Positions 6,752-13,292 of a stretch of 13,493 nucleotides of DNA are shown here, one piece after another. This DNA comes from Phycisphaerales bacterium (GTDB taxonomy: Bacteria > Planctomycetota > Phycisphaerae > Sedimentisphaerales > Anaerohalosphaeraceae), in contig DSDR01000062.1 in the NCBI GenBank assembly GCA_011048645.1, forward strand, positions 1 through 13,493, read 5' to 3'. How positions within the stretch are numbered: position 1 is the first letter of the stretch; each line of letters begins with the position of its first letter. The notes beneath the pieces are model-generated. The model was not told the origin of the DNA. It was given only the letters and a program-made list of their open reading frames with translations, and searched no databases. The position numbers were made by a program, and so were the translations under genes.

Positions 6752-7285
6752 TTAAAGGTTCGCGTCGTCCTGCTGCGGAAAAATCAATGCGTCTGTCGCA
6801 TAACCCCACGCGGCCGCTTTGCTCAGCAGCCCATTGAGGATGTCATCGTCCAGCGTCGGCGTGCGCGCCAGAATCCACAAATAATGCCGTGAATGGCTGG
6901 CGACCATCGCATAGCGGTACTGTTGCCGGTCCAGTGCGATGATATGATAGTCGGCCCAGAAGGGGCGAAAGAAGCTGACCTTCAGGCTGCCGACGGCAGG
7001 ATCGCCGGCCAGCCGGGCAATCGCGCGGGCGGAACTCCACGTTTCTTTGGCGTCGTGATAGCCGCGATTGAGCACGTCGATGCGCCCGTCGTCGCGTAGT
7101 GAATACTGAGCCGTTACCTGCGACAGACCCCGCTCGAAGGAGTGATCCAGTCGGGCGATTTCATACCACGTGCCCAGATACCGGTCCAGCTCGAAGTCCT
7201 GAACGACCTCAACGCCCGACGGCACACCGGAACAGCCCGCCCATACGACCATCATAAGGGCCGAGAGGATAATGTATTTTGCCAT
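6752..7285 (-). CDS. blc: Bacterial lipocalin (Blc-type), predicted lipoprotein
   Basis: Bacterial lipocalins are small beta-barrel proteins that bind lipids, such as lysophospholipids in E. coli Blc, and usually sit at the outer membrane. The 177-residue product has the lipocalin signature GTWYEIARLDHSFERGL (38-54), then TAQYSLRDDGRIDVLNRGY (58-76), a W-x-SARAIA segment (83-90), and YLWILAR (135-141) near the end, all in the family's order and spacing. The N-terminus is hydrophobic and ends in VVWAGC with Cys18, consistent with a lipoprotein signal, although Trp at the -3 position is unusual in a lipobox. AAGGGA lies about six bases before the ATG. It follows the CoA-transferase gene by 61 bases and precedes the DUF1080 gene, so the four genes may be co-transcribed. 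Confidence 0.92.
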   Translation of the reverse strand: MAKYIILSALMMVVWAGCSGVPSGVEVVQDFELDRYLGTWYEIARLDHSFERGLSQVTAQYSLRDDGRIDVLNRGYHDAKETWSSARAIARLAGDPAVGSLKVSFFRPFWADYHIIALDRQQYRYAMVASHSRHYLWILARTPTLDDDILNGLLSKAAAWGYATDALIFPQQDDANL

Positions 7286-7346
7286 TTGTTTCCCTTATTG
7301 TTTTTGTATGGAAAGTTTCATCGCCGGCGCTCCGGCGCGACGCGCC

Positions 7347-9227
7347 TTATGTGGCGTTGTGATTCTTGATCAGTTCATAAGTGATGGTATAGCAGTCGCC
7401 GTCGAATTCGGTGTTGATCTTGTAGCCGGAGTTGTAAAAGATGCTCAGCATCGCCTTGTTGCTGGGCAGGACGGTGGCGTAGAAGGATTTGACGCCGCGG
7501 TCTTTGGCAATTCGGGTCAGATAATCCAGCAGCAGCGAGCCCATGCCCTTATCCTGCCATTCGTCCTGCACGATGAAGGCCACCTCGGCGATCATCGTCT
7601 TGGGGTCCAGAAAGTATTGGGCGATGGCGACGATTTCTTCTTCGCCTTCGGGGCCGGGCACCACGCCGACAATCGCCAAATTTTGATCATAGTCAATATT
7701 CGTCAGTTTCTGCACGTCTTTTTGCGGAAAGGTGCGGGTGTGGGTAAAGTACCGCCGCCGGACGGAGGTCGGCGACAGCGAATACAGCATTTCCGCCAGG
7801 GCCGAGTCGTCGGTCGGTTTGGCCGGACGGAAAAAGATTTCCGTGCCGTCCCGCAGGGTATCGTAACGTTCCAGTTCAGACGGATAGCGCACCTTGTCCC
7901 ATTCGAGTTCAATCTGGTCGGGCTGGATATAGCGCTGGGCCTTGGCGGCCTGAATCAGTTCTTTGCGGAACTTCGGATGGGCGATGTTGACCAGCGACAG
8001 CACCCGCTCGCGGATCGACTTGCCGTGCAGATAGGCAATGCCGTACTCGGTCACCACATAATGTACGTCGCCGCGCGTGGTGACGACCCCGGCGCCGTCG
8101 GTCAGCTTGGGAACGATGCGCGACACGGTATCGTCTTTGGCAGTCGAGGGCATGGCAATGATGGGCTTGCCGCCGCGCGAGCGGGCGCAGCCCCGGATAA
8201 AATCCACCTGTCCGCCGATGCCGCTGTAAAATTTATACCCCAATGAATCGGCGCACACCTGTCCGGTCAAATCGATCTCCAGTCCGACATTGATGCCGAC
8301 CATTTTGTCGTGCTGGGCAATGATAAACGGATCGTTGACGTACTCGGTCGGGTGAAACTCAAAGAACGGGTTGTTGTTGATATAGTCATAGAGCGTTTGC
8401 GATCCCATGCAAAAGCTGGCCACAACCTTGCCGTGATTGATGGTTTTCTTGCTGCACGTGACCGCGCCGCATTCAATCAGTTCGATGATCCAGTCGCCGA
8501 ACATCTCGGTGTGCACGCCCAGGTCTTTTTTGTCGTGCAGAAACTCGGCCATGGCCTGCGGAATGCGCCCGATGCCGCATTCGATGGTGCTGCCGTCCTC
8601 AATCAGCCGCCCCAGATTGCGCCCGATGCGGCGCAGCACATCGCTGGACGCGAGCGGCTCGACGGTAATGATCGGCTCGTCATACGGAACCATCGCATCA
8701 ATCGAATTGACATGGATGAAGCTGTTGCCCAGCGTCCGCGGCATCGACGGATTGACCTGAGCAATGACCAGACGTGCGTTGGCGGCGGCAGATTTGACGA
8801 TGTCCACCGAGACGCCCAGACTGCACAGCCCGTTGACATCCGGCGGTGTGACCGAGATCAGCGCGACCTCCAGCGGAATCCGACCGCTTTCAAACTGACG
8901 GGGGATGTCCGACAGGAAGATCGGCGTATAATCGCCGATGCCCTGTTCAAACGCGCCGCGCACGTTTTCAGCGATGAAAAAGCTGTTCATTTTGAATTTT
9001 TCACGGAAGCGCTCGCTGGCGTACGGCGCTTCGCCCATTGTCAGCAGGTGAATGATATGCGCATCATAGATGTGCTCGCCGTGCTCAATCAGCGCACGCA
9101 CCAGATGTTGCGGCTGGCCGCAGCCGGTGCCGATAAAAATCGAATCGCCCGATTTGATCTGCTCCATCGCCTCGCGCGCCGACATGATCAATTGTCCGTA
9201 ACGTGTTTTCCAGTCAAACGGTTCCAT
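7347..9227 (-). CDS. Acetyl-CoA hydrolase/CoA-transferase fused to C-terminal GNAT acetyltransferase
   Basis: The 626-residue product has two parts. Residues 1 to about 435 are a class I CoA-transferase/acetyl-CoA hydrolase resembling 4-hydroxybutyrate CoA-transferase. They include GTGCGQPQHLV (33-43), SVTPPDVNGLCSLG (125-138), IECGIGRIPQA (215-225), HTEMFGDWI (239-247) with Glu241 as likely catalytic glutamate, and SGIGGQVDF (335-343). Residues about 464-620 are a GNAT domain starting FFRPAKPTDDSALAEM. Its acetyl-CoA loop is QDKGMGSLLL (558-567), and YNSGY (598-602) is a typical late GNAT segment. The enzyme should move CoA between acyl donors and carboxylic acids; the GNAT part could acetylate a protein or small molecule, target unknown. 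AAGG lies nine bases before the ATG. It lies 106 bases downstream of a fused acyl-CoA synthetase gene, suggesting a joint role in acyl-CoA energy metabolism. Similar fusions are known in other bacteria. Confidence 0.9.
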   Translation of the reverse strand: MEPFDWKTRYGQLIMSAREAMEQIKSGDSIFIGTGCGQPQHLVRALIEHGEHIYDAHIIHLLTMGEAPYASERFREKFKMNSFFIAENVRGAFEQGIGDYTPIFLSDIPRQFESGRIPLEVALISVTPPDVNGLCSLGVSVDIVKSAAANARLVIAQVNPSMPRTLGNSFIHVNSIDAMVPYDEPIITVEPLASSDVLRRIGRNLGRLIEDGSTIECGIGRIPQAMAEFLHDKKDLGVHTEMFGDWIIELIECGAVTCSKKTINHGKVVASFCMGSQTLYDYINNNPFFEFHPTEYVNDPFIIAQHDKMVGINVGLEIDLTGQVCADSLGYKFYSGIGGQVDFIRGCARSRGGKPIIAMPSTAKDDTVSRIVPKLTDGAGVVTTRGDVHYVVTEYGIAYLHGKSIRERVLSLVNIAHPKFRKELIQAAKAQRYIQPDQIELEWDKVRYPSELERYDTLRDGTEIFFRPAKPTDDSALAEMLYSLSPTSVRRRYFTHTRTFPQKDVQKLTNIDYDQNLAIVGVVPGPEGEEEIVAIAQYFLDPKTMIAEVAFIVQDEWQDKGMGSLLLDYLTRIAKDRGVKSFYATVLPSNKAMLSIFYNSGYKINTEFDGDCYTITYELIKNHNAT

Positions 9228-9261
9228 TATTCTTTGCCTTGCTCTTTGGAATTAAGAGTTT

Positions 9262-9323
9262 AGAATTGAGAATGTAGAATTTGGGATGGATCAGATTGTT
9301 TATAATTCTTCATTCTCAATTCT
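9262..9323. repeat. AT-rich inverted repeat between the two acyl-CoA genes
   Basis: AGAATTGAGAATGTAGAATT (9262-9281) and AATTCTTCATTCTCAATTCT (9304-9323) are inverted copies with 19 of 20 pairs matching, separated by 22 bases. The composition differs sharply from the GC-rich flanks. On the minus-strand transcript it lies between the synthetase stop and the CoA-transferase start, so it would form a long hairpin in the mRNA. It may be a small palindromic element, or a site of attenuation or RNA processing. Confidence 0.8.
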
Positions 9324-9333
9324 TCATTTTGTC

Positions 9334-11445
9334 TTATCGTTTTTCCAGCGTCATCATGGCGTCCACGGCGATCGGTGTTGTGCCTTCGCGTCCGACGACA
9401 TACGGGTTGATGTCCATTTCCTTGATCTGCGGAAATTCGGTGACCAACTGGCTCAATCGCTGAAGGCCTTCGGCGATGGCGTCGATGTCCACAGCCGGCT
9501 GGCCGTCCGAGCCGCGAAGTAAATTGTATGTGCGGGTGCGTACCAGCATCTCGCGGGCCTCTTCGGCCGTCAGCGGGGCCGGGTAAAACACTACATCTTC
9601 CAACACCTCGACCAGTTTGCCGCCCATACCGAACATCATCAGCGGCCCGAATCGCGGATCGCGGTTCATGCCGAGAATCACTTCCCGCCCGGCCGTGCAC
9701 ATCTGCTCGACGCAAATGCCGAGGATATTGGTCTGCGGGACTTTTTTGGGGATGCGATACATCATCAGGTCAAACACATCCATCACTTCCTGTTCGCTGT
9801 TGACGTTGGTTTTGACCCCGCCGACCTCGGTTTTGTGCAGAATATCCGGCGACCAAATCTTCAGGACGACCGGATAGCCGATCTGATTGGCGATGTTGGC
9901 CGCCTGCTCCGGCGTGGTTGCCACACCGCCCTGGGGCACAACAAAGCCGTAAGCTTCCAGCACTTCCTTGGTTTCCATCTCGCCGACCTCAAGCTGGTTA
10001 AGCCGCAGATGCCGTTCGATTATCATCTCCACTTTTCGCCGATTGACGTTGAACAGCTTGACGACGCGCTTGGGCCGCGAGCGCCATTTGGCGTAGCGGC
10101 ACATAATTTTGATGGTCTTGACGGCGCTTTCGGGCGAGTCGTACGGCGGCACATGACCCTGCCGCAGGATCTTGACAGCAGCGGCGACCCGACCCGCACC
10201 CAAAAAACAGCCCAGAACCGGCTTTTTGTGTCCGGATTCTTCAACGACGCGCACGACCGCCTGGGCCGTTTCCTCACAGGCGGTCATCGCATGGGGACTG
10301 AGCAACACCAGCGCCGCGTCAACATTCGGATCATCCAGCACCGCGCGGAGCGCAAACTCATAGCGGTCGGCCAGGGCGTCGCCCAGCAGGTCAATCGGGT
10401 TGGCGATGCTGGCGGCTCGCGACAGCTCTTCGGATAAGGCCAAGCGGCTCTGCGTTTCCGGCGTAAACACAGCCAGTTTCAGGTCTTCGCGTTCGATGGC
10501 GTCGGTGGCCATTATTCCCGCGCCGCCGGCATTGGCGATCACCGCCACGCGCGGGCCTGGCGGCAGCGGCTGATAGGCAAACGCACGTGCATAATCGAAC
10601 TGGTCTTTGATCGATTCGCAGCGCACCACCCCGGCCCGCTCAAAGACGCATTCAAACGCGCTTTCCACCTCGGCCAATCGCCCCGTATGCGAAGAGGCCG
10701 CCCGTGCCCCGGCCTCGGTAAAGCCGGCCTTCATCAGCAAAATCGGTTTCTGTCGGCTGATCCGCTCGGCGGCACGGATAAAGGCGTCGCCGTCAGCGAT
10801 GGTTTCCAGATAGCCGGCGATAACTTTCGTCTCGTTGTCCTCGCCCAGGGCGCGAATCAGCGTTAGTTCATCCACGTCGGCTTTGTTGCCGATGCTGACG
10901 AGCTTGCTGAACCCCAGCCCCGTTTCTCGCGCCATATCCACGATGGCCGCCAGCAGCGAGCCGGATTGGGAAAAATAGCCGATGCCGCCGGGGTTTGGCA
11001 GCATTCCGCCGAAACTGGCGTTGAGTTTGTTGGCCGGGACCATAACGCCAATGCAGTTGGGGCCGATAATGCGGATGCCCGCGGATTTGGCGATACGCAA
11101 TATCGACTGTTCAGTTTGCGCCCCTTCCGGCCCAATCTCCTTAAAGCCCGACGAGATAATTAAAACCGCCTTGACGCCGATATCGGCGCAATCCTGCATG
11201 ATTTTGGGTACCTGTTTGGCCGCCACCACGACAATGACCAAATCAGGCGTTTGACCGATGGATTTCAGGTCGGTAAAGGCCTTCAACCCCTGCACTTGCT
11301 GATGCTTCGGATTGACGGGAAAGATTACCCCTTCGTAGCCATCCCGCAACAAACCGGCTAATATCTCATAGCCGACCTTGCCTTTTTGGCATGACGCACC
11401 GACAATCGCCACCGAGCGGGGATTAAAAAAAGCGTCCAGAGTCAT
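9334..11445 (-). CDS. ADP-forming acyl-CoA (acetate-CoA) synthetase, fused alpha-beta
   Basis: This family converts acyl-CoA, ADP and phosphate to the acid, CoA and ATP, conserving energy in acetate-forming or acid-activating metabolism. From the ATG at 11445 it has 703 residues, the usual length of the fused form. The CoA-binding Rossmann domain opens at once with MTLDAFFNPRSVAIVGAS. GPNCIGV (128-134) and FSQSGSLLA (158-166) follow in the succinyl-CoA-ligase-like part, with SSHTG (251-255) holding the phospho-acceptor His253. A C-terminal ATP-grasp domain (about 490-700) has GYPVVLKIWSPDILHKTEVGGV (523-544) and MDINPY (677-682). The frame extends upstream to a TTG at 11577, but that extension contains the predicted promoter, so I chose the ATG. 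It is first of four co-directional genes and divergent from the Rrf2 gene. Substrate preference cannot be read from sequence. Confidence 0.93.
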   Translation of the reverse strand: MTLDAFFNPRSVAIVGASCQKGKVGYEILAGLLRDGYEGVIFPVNPKHQQVQGLKAFTDLKSIGQTPDLVIVVVAAKQVPKIMQDCADIGVKAVLIISSGFKEIGPEGAQTEQSILRIAKSAGIRIIGPNCIGVMVPANKLNASFGGMLPNPGGIGYFSQSGSLLAAIVDMARETGLGFSKLVSIGNKADVDELTLIRALGEDNETKVIAGYLETIADGDAFIRAAERISRQKPILLMKAGFTEAGARAASSHTGRLAEVESAFECVFERAGVVRCESIKDQFDYARAFAYQPLPPGPRVAVIANAGGAGIMATDAIEREDLKLAVFTPETQSRLALSEELSRAASIANPIDLLGDALADRYEFALRAVLDDPNVDAALVLLSPHAMTACEETAQAVVRVVEESGHKKPVLGCFLGAGRVAAAVKILRQGHVPPYDSPESAVKTIKIMCRYAKWRSRPKRVVKLFNVNRRKVEMIIERHLRLNQLEVGEMETKEVLEAYGFVVPQGGVATTPEQAANIANQIGYPVVLKIWSPDILHKTEVGGVKTNVNSEQEVMDVFDLMMYRIPKKVPQTNILGICVEQMCTAGREVILGMNRDPRFGPLMMFGMGGKLVEVLEDVVFYPAPLTAEEAREMLVRTRTYNLLRGSDGQPAVDIDAIAEGLQRLSQLVTEFPQIKEMDINPYVVGREGTTPIAVDAMMTLEKR

Positions 11446-11512
11446 AGATTCTCTTATCCATTCAGGGTCGTCAATGCCCGTTTTTTTCGCCGATTCAAAT
11501 CCATCCAGTTTT

Positions 11513-11541
11513 CTTATATCGGGCATCAGGTTTTTTGTAAA
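11513..11541 (-). promoter_or_regulatory. Sigma-70-type promoter of the acyl-CoA synthetase operon
   Basis: On the reverse strand TTTACA (11541-11536) is followed after exactly 17 bases by TATAAG (11518-11513). Each box matches five of six consensus bases. Transcription would start near 11506, leaving a leader of about 60 bases before the ATG at 11445. Confidence 0.6.
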
Positions 11542-11703
11542 GCGTTTTTGTCCCTTCGGTGTCGTTTTTGGGAACAATAAAACACACCGTCTGCGCTCTA
11601 AAAGGGTTTTCGGCGTTTGGCCGGTCTGTTATGAGGAAATGACGCCGGATGTGATCGGCCCTCTCGTCAAAAGAGAAATTTTTCTTTATTTTCAGATTTT
11701 TTG

Positions 11704-11732
11704 TTGAACAAAGTCGGGCCAAATGGTAATAT
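11704..11732 (+). promoter_or_regulatory. Promoter of the rrf2-cysK unit
   Basis: TTGAAC (11704-11709) lies 17 bases before TAATAT (11727-11732); each box matches four of six consensus bases. The expected start is near 11739, inside the dyad described as the operator, about 26 bases before the rrf2 ATG. Confidence 0.5.
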
Positions 11733-11753
11733 ACGACTAAACGAATCGTACAT
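11729..11753. promoter_or_regulatory. Candidate Rrf2-family operator (autoregulatory)
   Basis: A 25-base imperfect dyad is centred on 11741. The half-sites are ATATACGACT on the left and AATCGTACAT on the right, with 8 of 12 positions pairing. By eye it agrees at about 17 of 25 positions with the IscR type 1 consensus as I remember it. It covers the end of the -10 box and the expected transcription start, ending just before the AAGG Shine-Dalgarno of rrf2, so a bound regulator would block its own transcription. Confidence 0.5.
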
Positions 11754-11764
11754 AAGGTATTAGT

Positions 11765-12229
11765 ATGAAAATATCCAGGAAAACCGATTACGCCCTGCGA
11801 GCTTTGTTTACGCTGGTCGAGCATTATCATCGCGGACCGGTTTCCGTTCGTGAGCTGGCCCGTCGAAACGATGTGCCGAAGCGGTTTCTGGAGCAGATAA
11901 TGCTTGAAATGAAGGTCAAGGGCTGGGTCGCCAGCGTGATGGGCAAACAAGGCGGCTATGTGCTGGCCAAATCGCCGGAGTCCATCACTGTCGGCCAGGT
12001 GGTGCGCCACTTTGACGGCGTCATGTCGCCGATTGCCTGCGTATCGGTTCATCACTACCAACCGTGCAGTCAAGAGCCGATCTGTCGGTTTCGCCGGTTG
12101 TTTTTGGATGTGCGCAATCACGCCTCGCGACTGCTCGAATCGGCGACACTTGCAAGCATTTATCAGGGCAAGCCCGTCCGGCCGGAAGAAGTGTTTGCGT
12201 TGGAACTGACCGGCGGGGCGGGAATATAA
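11765..12229 (+). CDS. Rrf2 family transcriptional regulator with three conserved-type cysteines
   Basis: Rrf2 proteins are small dimeric winged-helix regulators, many of which sense an iron-sulfur cluster (IscR, NsrR) or cysteine status (CymR). The 154-residue product opens with MKISRKTDYALRALFTL (1-17). It carries the winged-helix segment VSVRELARRNDVPKRFLEQIM (26-46) and the wing GKQGGYVLAKSP (60-71). Cys92, Cys101 and Cys107 lie in the usual cluster-binding region, but the spacing is C-x8-C-x5-C rather than the C-x5-C-x5-C of IscR. This suggests cluster binding with altered loop geometry. AAGG lies seven bases before the ATG. A dyad resembling an IscR-type operator overlaps its promoter. 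cysK follows 94 bases downstream on the same strand, suggesting control of cysteine synthesis. The exact signal is not readable from sequence. Confidence 0.92.
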   Translation: MKISRKTDYALRALFTLVEHYHRGPVSVRELARRNDVPKRFLEQIMLEMKVKGWVASVMGKQGGYVLAKSPESITVGQVVRHFDGVMSPIACVSVHHYQPCSQEPICRFRRLFLDVRNHASRLLESATLASIYQGKPVRPEEVFALELTGGAGI

Positions 12230-12323
12230 GCGGCTTGGCCGCTCAAATACGATATAGAGAAATAACCGTCGAAACGAGAGCAAACACAGAGAAATGAATC
12301 GTGTTTAAGGAAAGGATCAAATT

Positions 12324-13271
12324 ATGGCGGGTTACTATCAGAACATCATCGAGTCCACCGGCCGCACGCCGCTGGTGAAACTGAATAAGCTGATCAACGG
12401 CGCGACGGTACTGGCCAAACTGGAAAGCCGCAATCCGCTGGCTTCGGTCAAAGACCGCATCGGCGTGTCGATGATCGAAGCGGGAGAAAAGAACGGCATA
12501 ATCAATGACAAAACCGTGATCATCGAGCCGACCAGCGGGAATACCGGTATTGCACTGGCGTTTGTCTGCGCGGCCAAGGGCTATCGGCTGCTGCTGACGA
12601 TGCCCGAATCAATGAGCCTGGAGCGGCGCAAGGTGCTCAAGGCGCTCGGCGCCGAGTTGGTTTTGACGCCGGCGGCGGGCGGAATGAAAGGCGCGATTGC
12701 GACGGCGCAGGAGATTGCCAAGGCCGAGAATAATTCGTTTGTGCCCCAGCAGTTTGAAAATCCGGCCAATCCGGAAGTCCATCGCCGCACGACCGCCGAG
12801 GAAATCTGGGCCGATACCCATGGCAGCATCGATTATCTGATCTCCGGCGTCGGCACCGGCGGAACAATCACCGGCGTGGCCGAAGCCATTAAATCGCGCA
12901 AGCCGGATTTCAAGGCCGTGGCCGTTGAACCGGCACAAAGCCCCGTGCTGACCCAGACGCTGGCTGGACAGGAACTCAAACCCGGCCCGCACAAGATTCA
13001 GGGCATCGGCGCCGGATTCGTACCGAAGGTACTGAATCTGAAGATCGTTGATGAGGTAGTGACGGTCGATCAGGACGAGGCCGTTGATTGGGCGCGTCGG
13101 GCGGCTAAGCTGGAAGGGCTGTTTGTCGGTATTTCCTCCGGAGCGGCCTTGCGGGCGGCCGACATCGTGGCGTCCCGACCGGAAAACAAAGACAAGGTCA
13201 TCGTCGCGATCATTCCCAGCTTTGGCGAACGCTACTTGTCCTCGGTGTTGTTTGCGGATATTATTGCGTAG
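12324..13271 (+). CDS. cysK: Cysteine synthase (O-acetylserine sulfhydrylase)
   Basis: This PLP enzyme makes cysteine from O-acetylserine and sulfide in the cytoplasm. The 315-residue length is normal for CysK. Motifs run in order: STGRTPLVKL (11-20), SVKDRIG with the PLP-binding Lys43, EPTSGNTGI (68-76) for the substrate carboxylate, the phosphate-binding loop GVGTGGTITG (175-184), VEPAQSP (201-207), GIGAGFVP (227-234), GISSGAA (269-275) and SFGERYLS (299-306) near the end. AGGA lies seven bases before the ATG. The gene follows the Rrf2 regulator by 94 bases in the same direction, so the two are probably co-transcribed or co-regulated. No serine acetyltransferase is present in the window. 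Cystathionine beta-synthase is unlikely, because the length and motifs fit CysK better. Confidence 0.95.
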   Translation: MAGYYQNIIESTGRTPLVKLNKLINGATVLAKLESRNPLASVKDRIGVSMIEAGEKNGIINDKTVIIEPTSGNTGIALAFVCAAKGYRLLLTMPESMSLERRKVLKALGAELVLTPAAGGMKGAIATAQEIAKAENNSFVPQQFENPANPEVHRRTTAEEIWADTHGSIDYLISGVGTGGTITGVAEAIKSRKPDFKAVAVEPAQSPVLTQTLAGQELKPGPHKIQGIGAGFVPKVLNLKIVDEVVTVDQDEAVDWARRAAKLEGLFVGISSGAALRAADIVASRPENKDKVIVAIIPSFGERYLSSVLFADIIA

Positions 13272-13292
13272 AGAGATGTGGCGTGTGAATGT

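Larger units (their letters stand above)
11446..11764. other. Divergent intergenic region between acyl-CoA synthetase and rrf2
   Basis: These 319 bases hold a promoter for each direction and the candidate Rrf2 operator, all listed separately. The middle (about 11545-11700) contains a TCCCTTCGG fragment like those in the repeat cluster after tkt, and an AT-rich segment with a weak dyad (AAAGAGAA/TTTTCTTT near 11670-11690). I see no small gene or structured RNA here. Confidence 0.5.

Noticed and set aside
7322..7337. CGCCGG-CGCT-CCGGCG hairpin after the CoA-transferase gene as a terminator
   Set aside because: On the minus strand it is followed by ATGAAACTTTCC with no U-tract, and the lipocalin gene follows within 61 bases of the stop, so an operon is more likely.
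7272..9263. Two long plus-strand open frames (324 and 317 codons) opposite the CoA-transferase-GNAT gene
   Set aside because: They mirror codon bias of the well-supported minus-strand gene and show no family motif, signal peptide or convincing ribosome binding site.
11643..11708. Small open frame (ATG near 11639, about 22 codons) between the divergent genes
   Set aside because: The only Shine-Dalgarno-like bases are two nucleotides from the ATG, and the peptide has no recognisable feature.
12229..12243. AGCGGC-TTG-GCCGCT hairpin directly after the rrf2 stop codon as a terminator
   Set aside because: The six-pair stem is perfect but is followed by CAAATACG rather than a T-tract, so termination between rrf2 and cysK is not supported. 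It could at most stabilise or attenuate the message.
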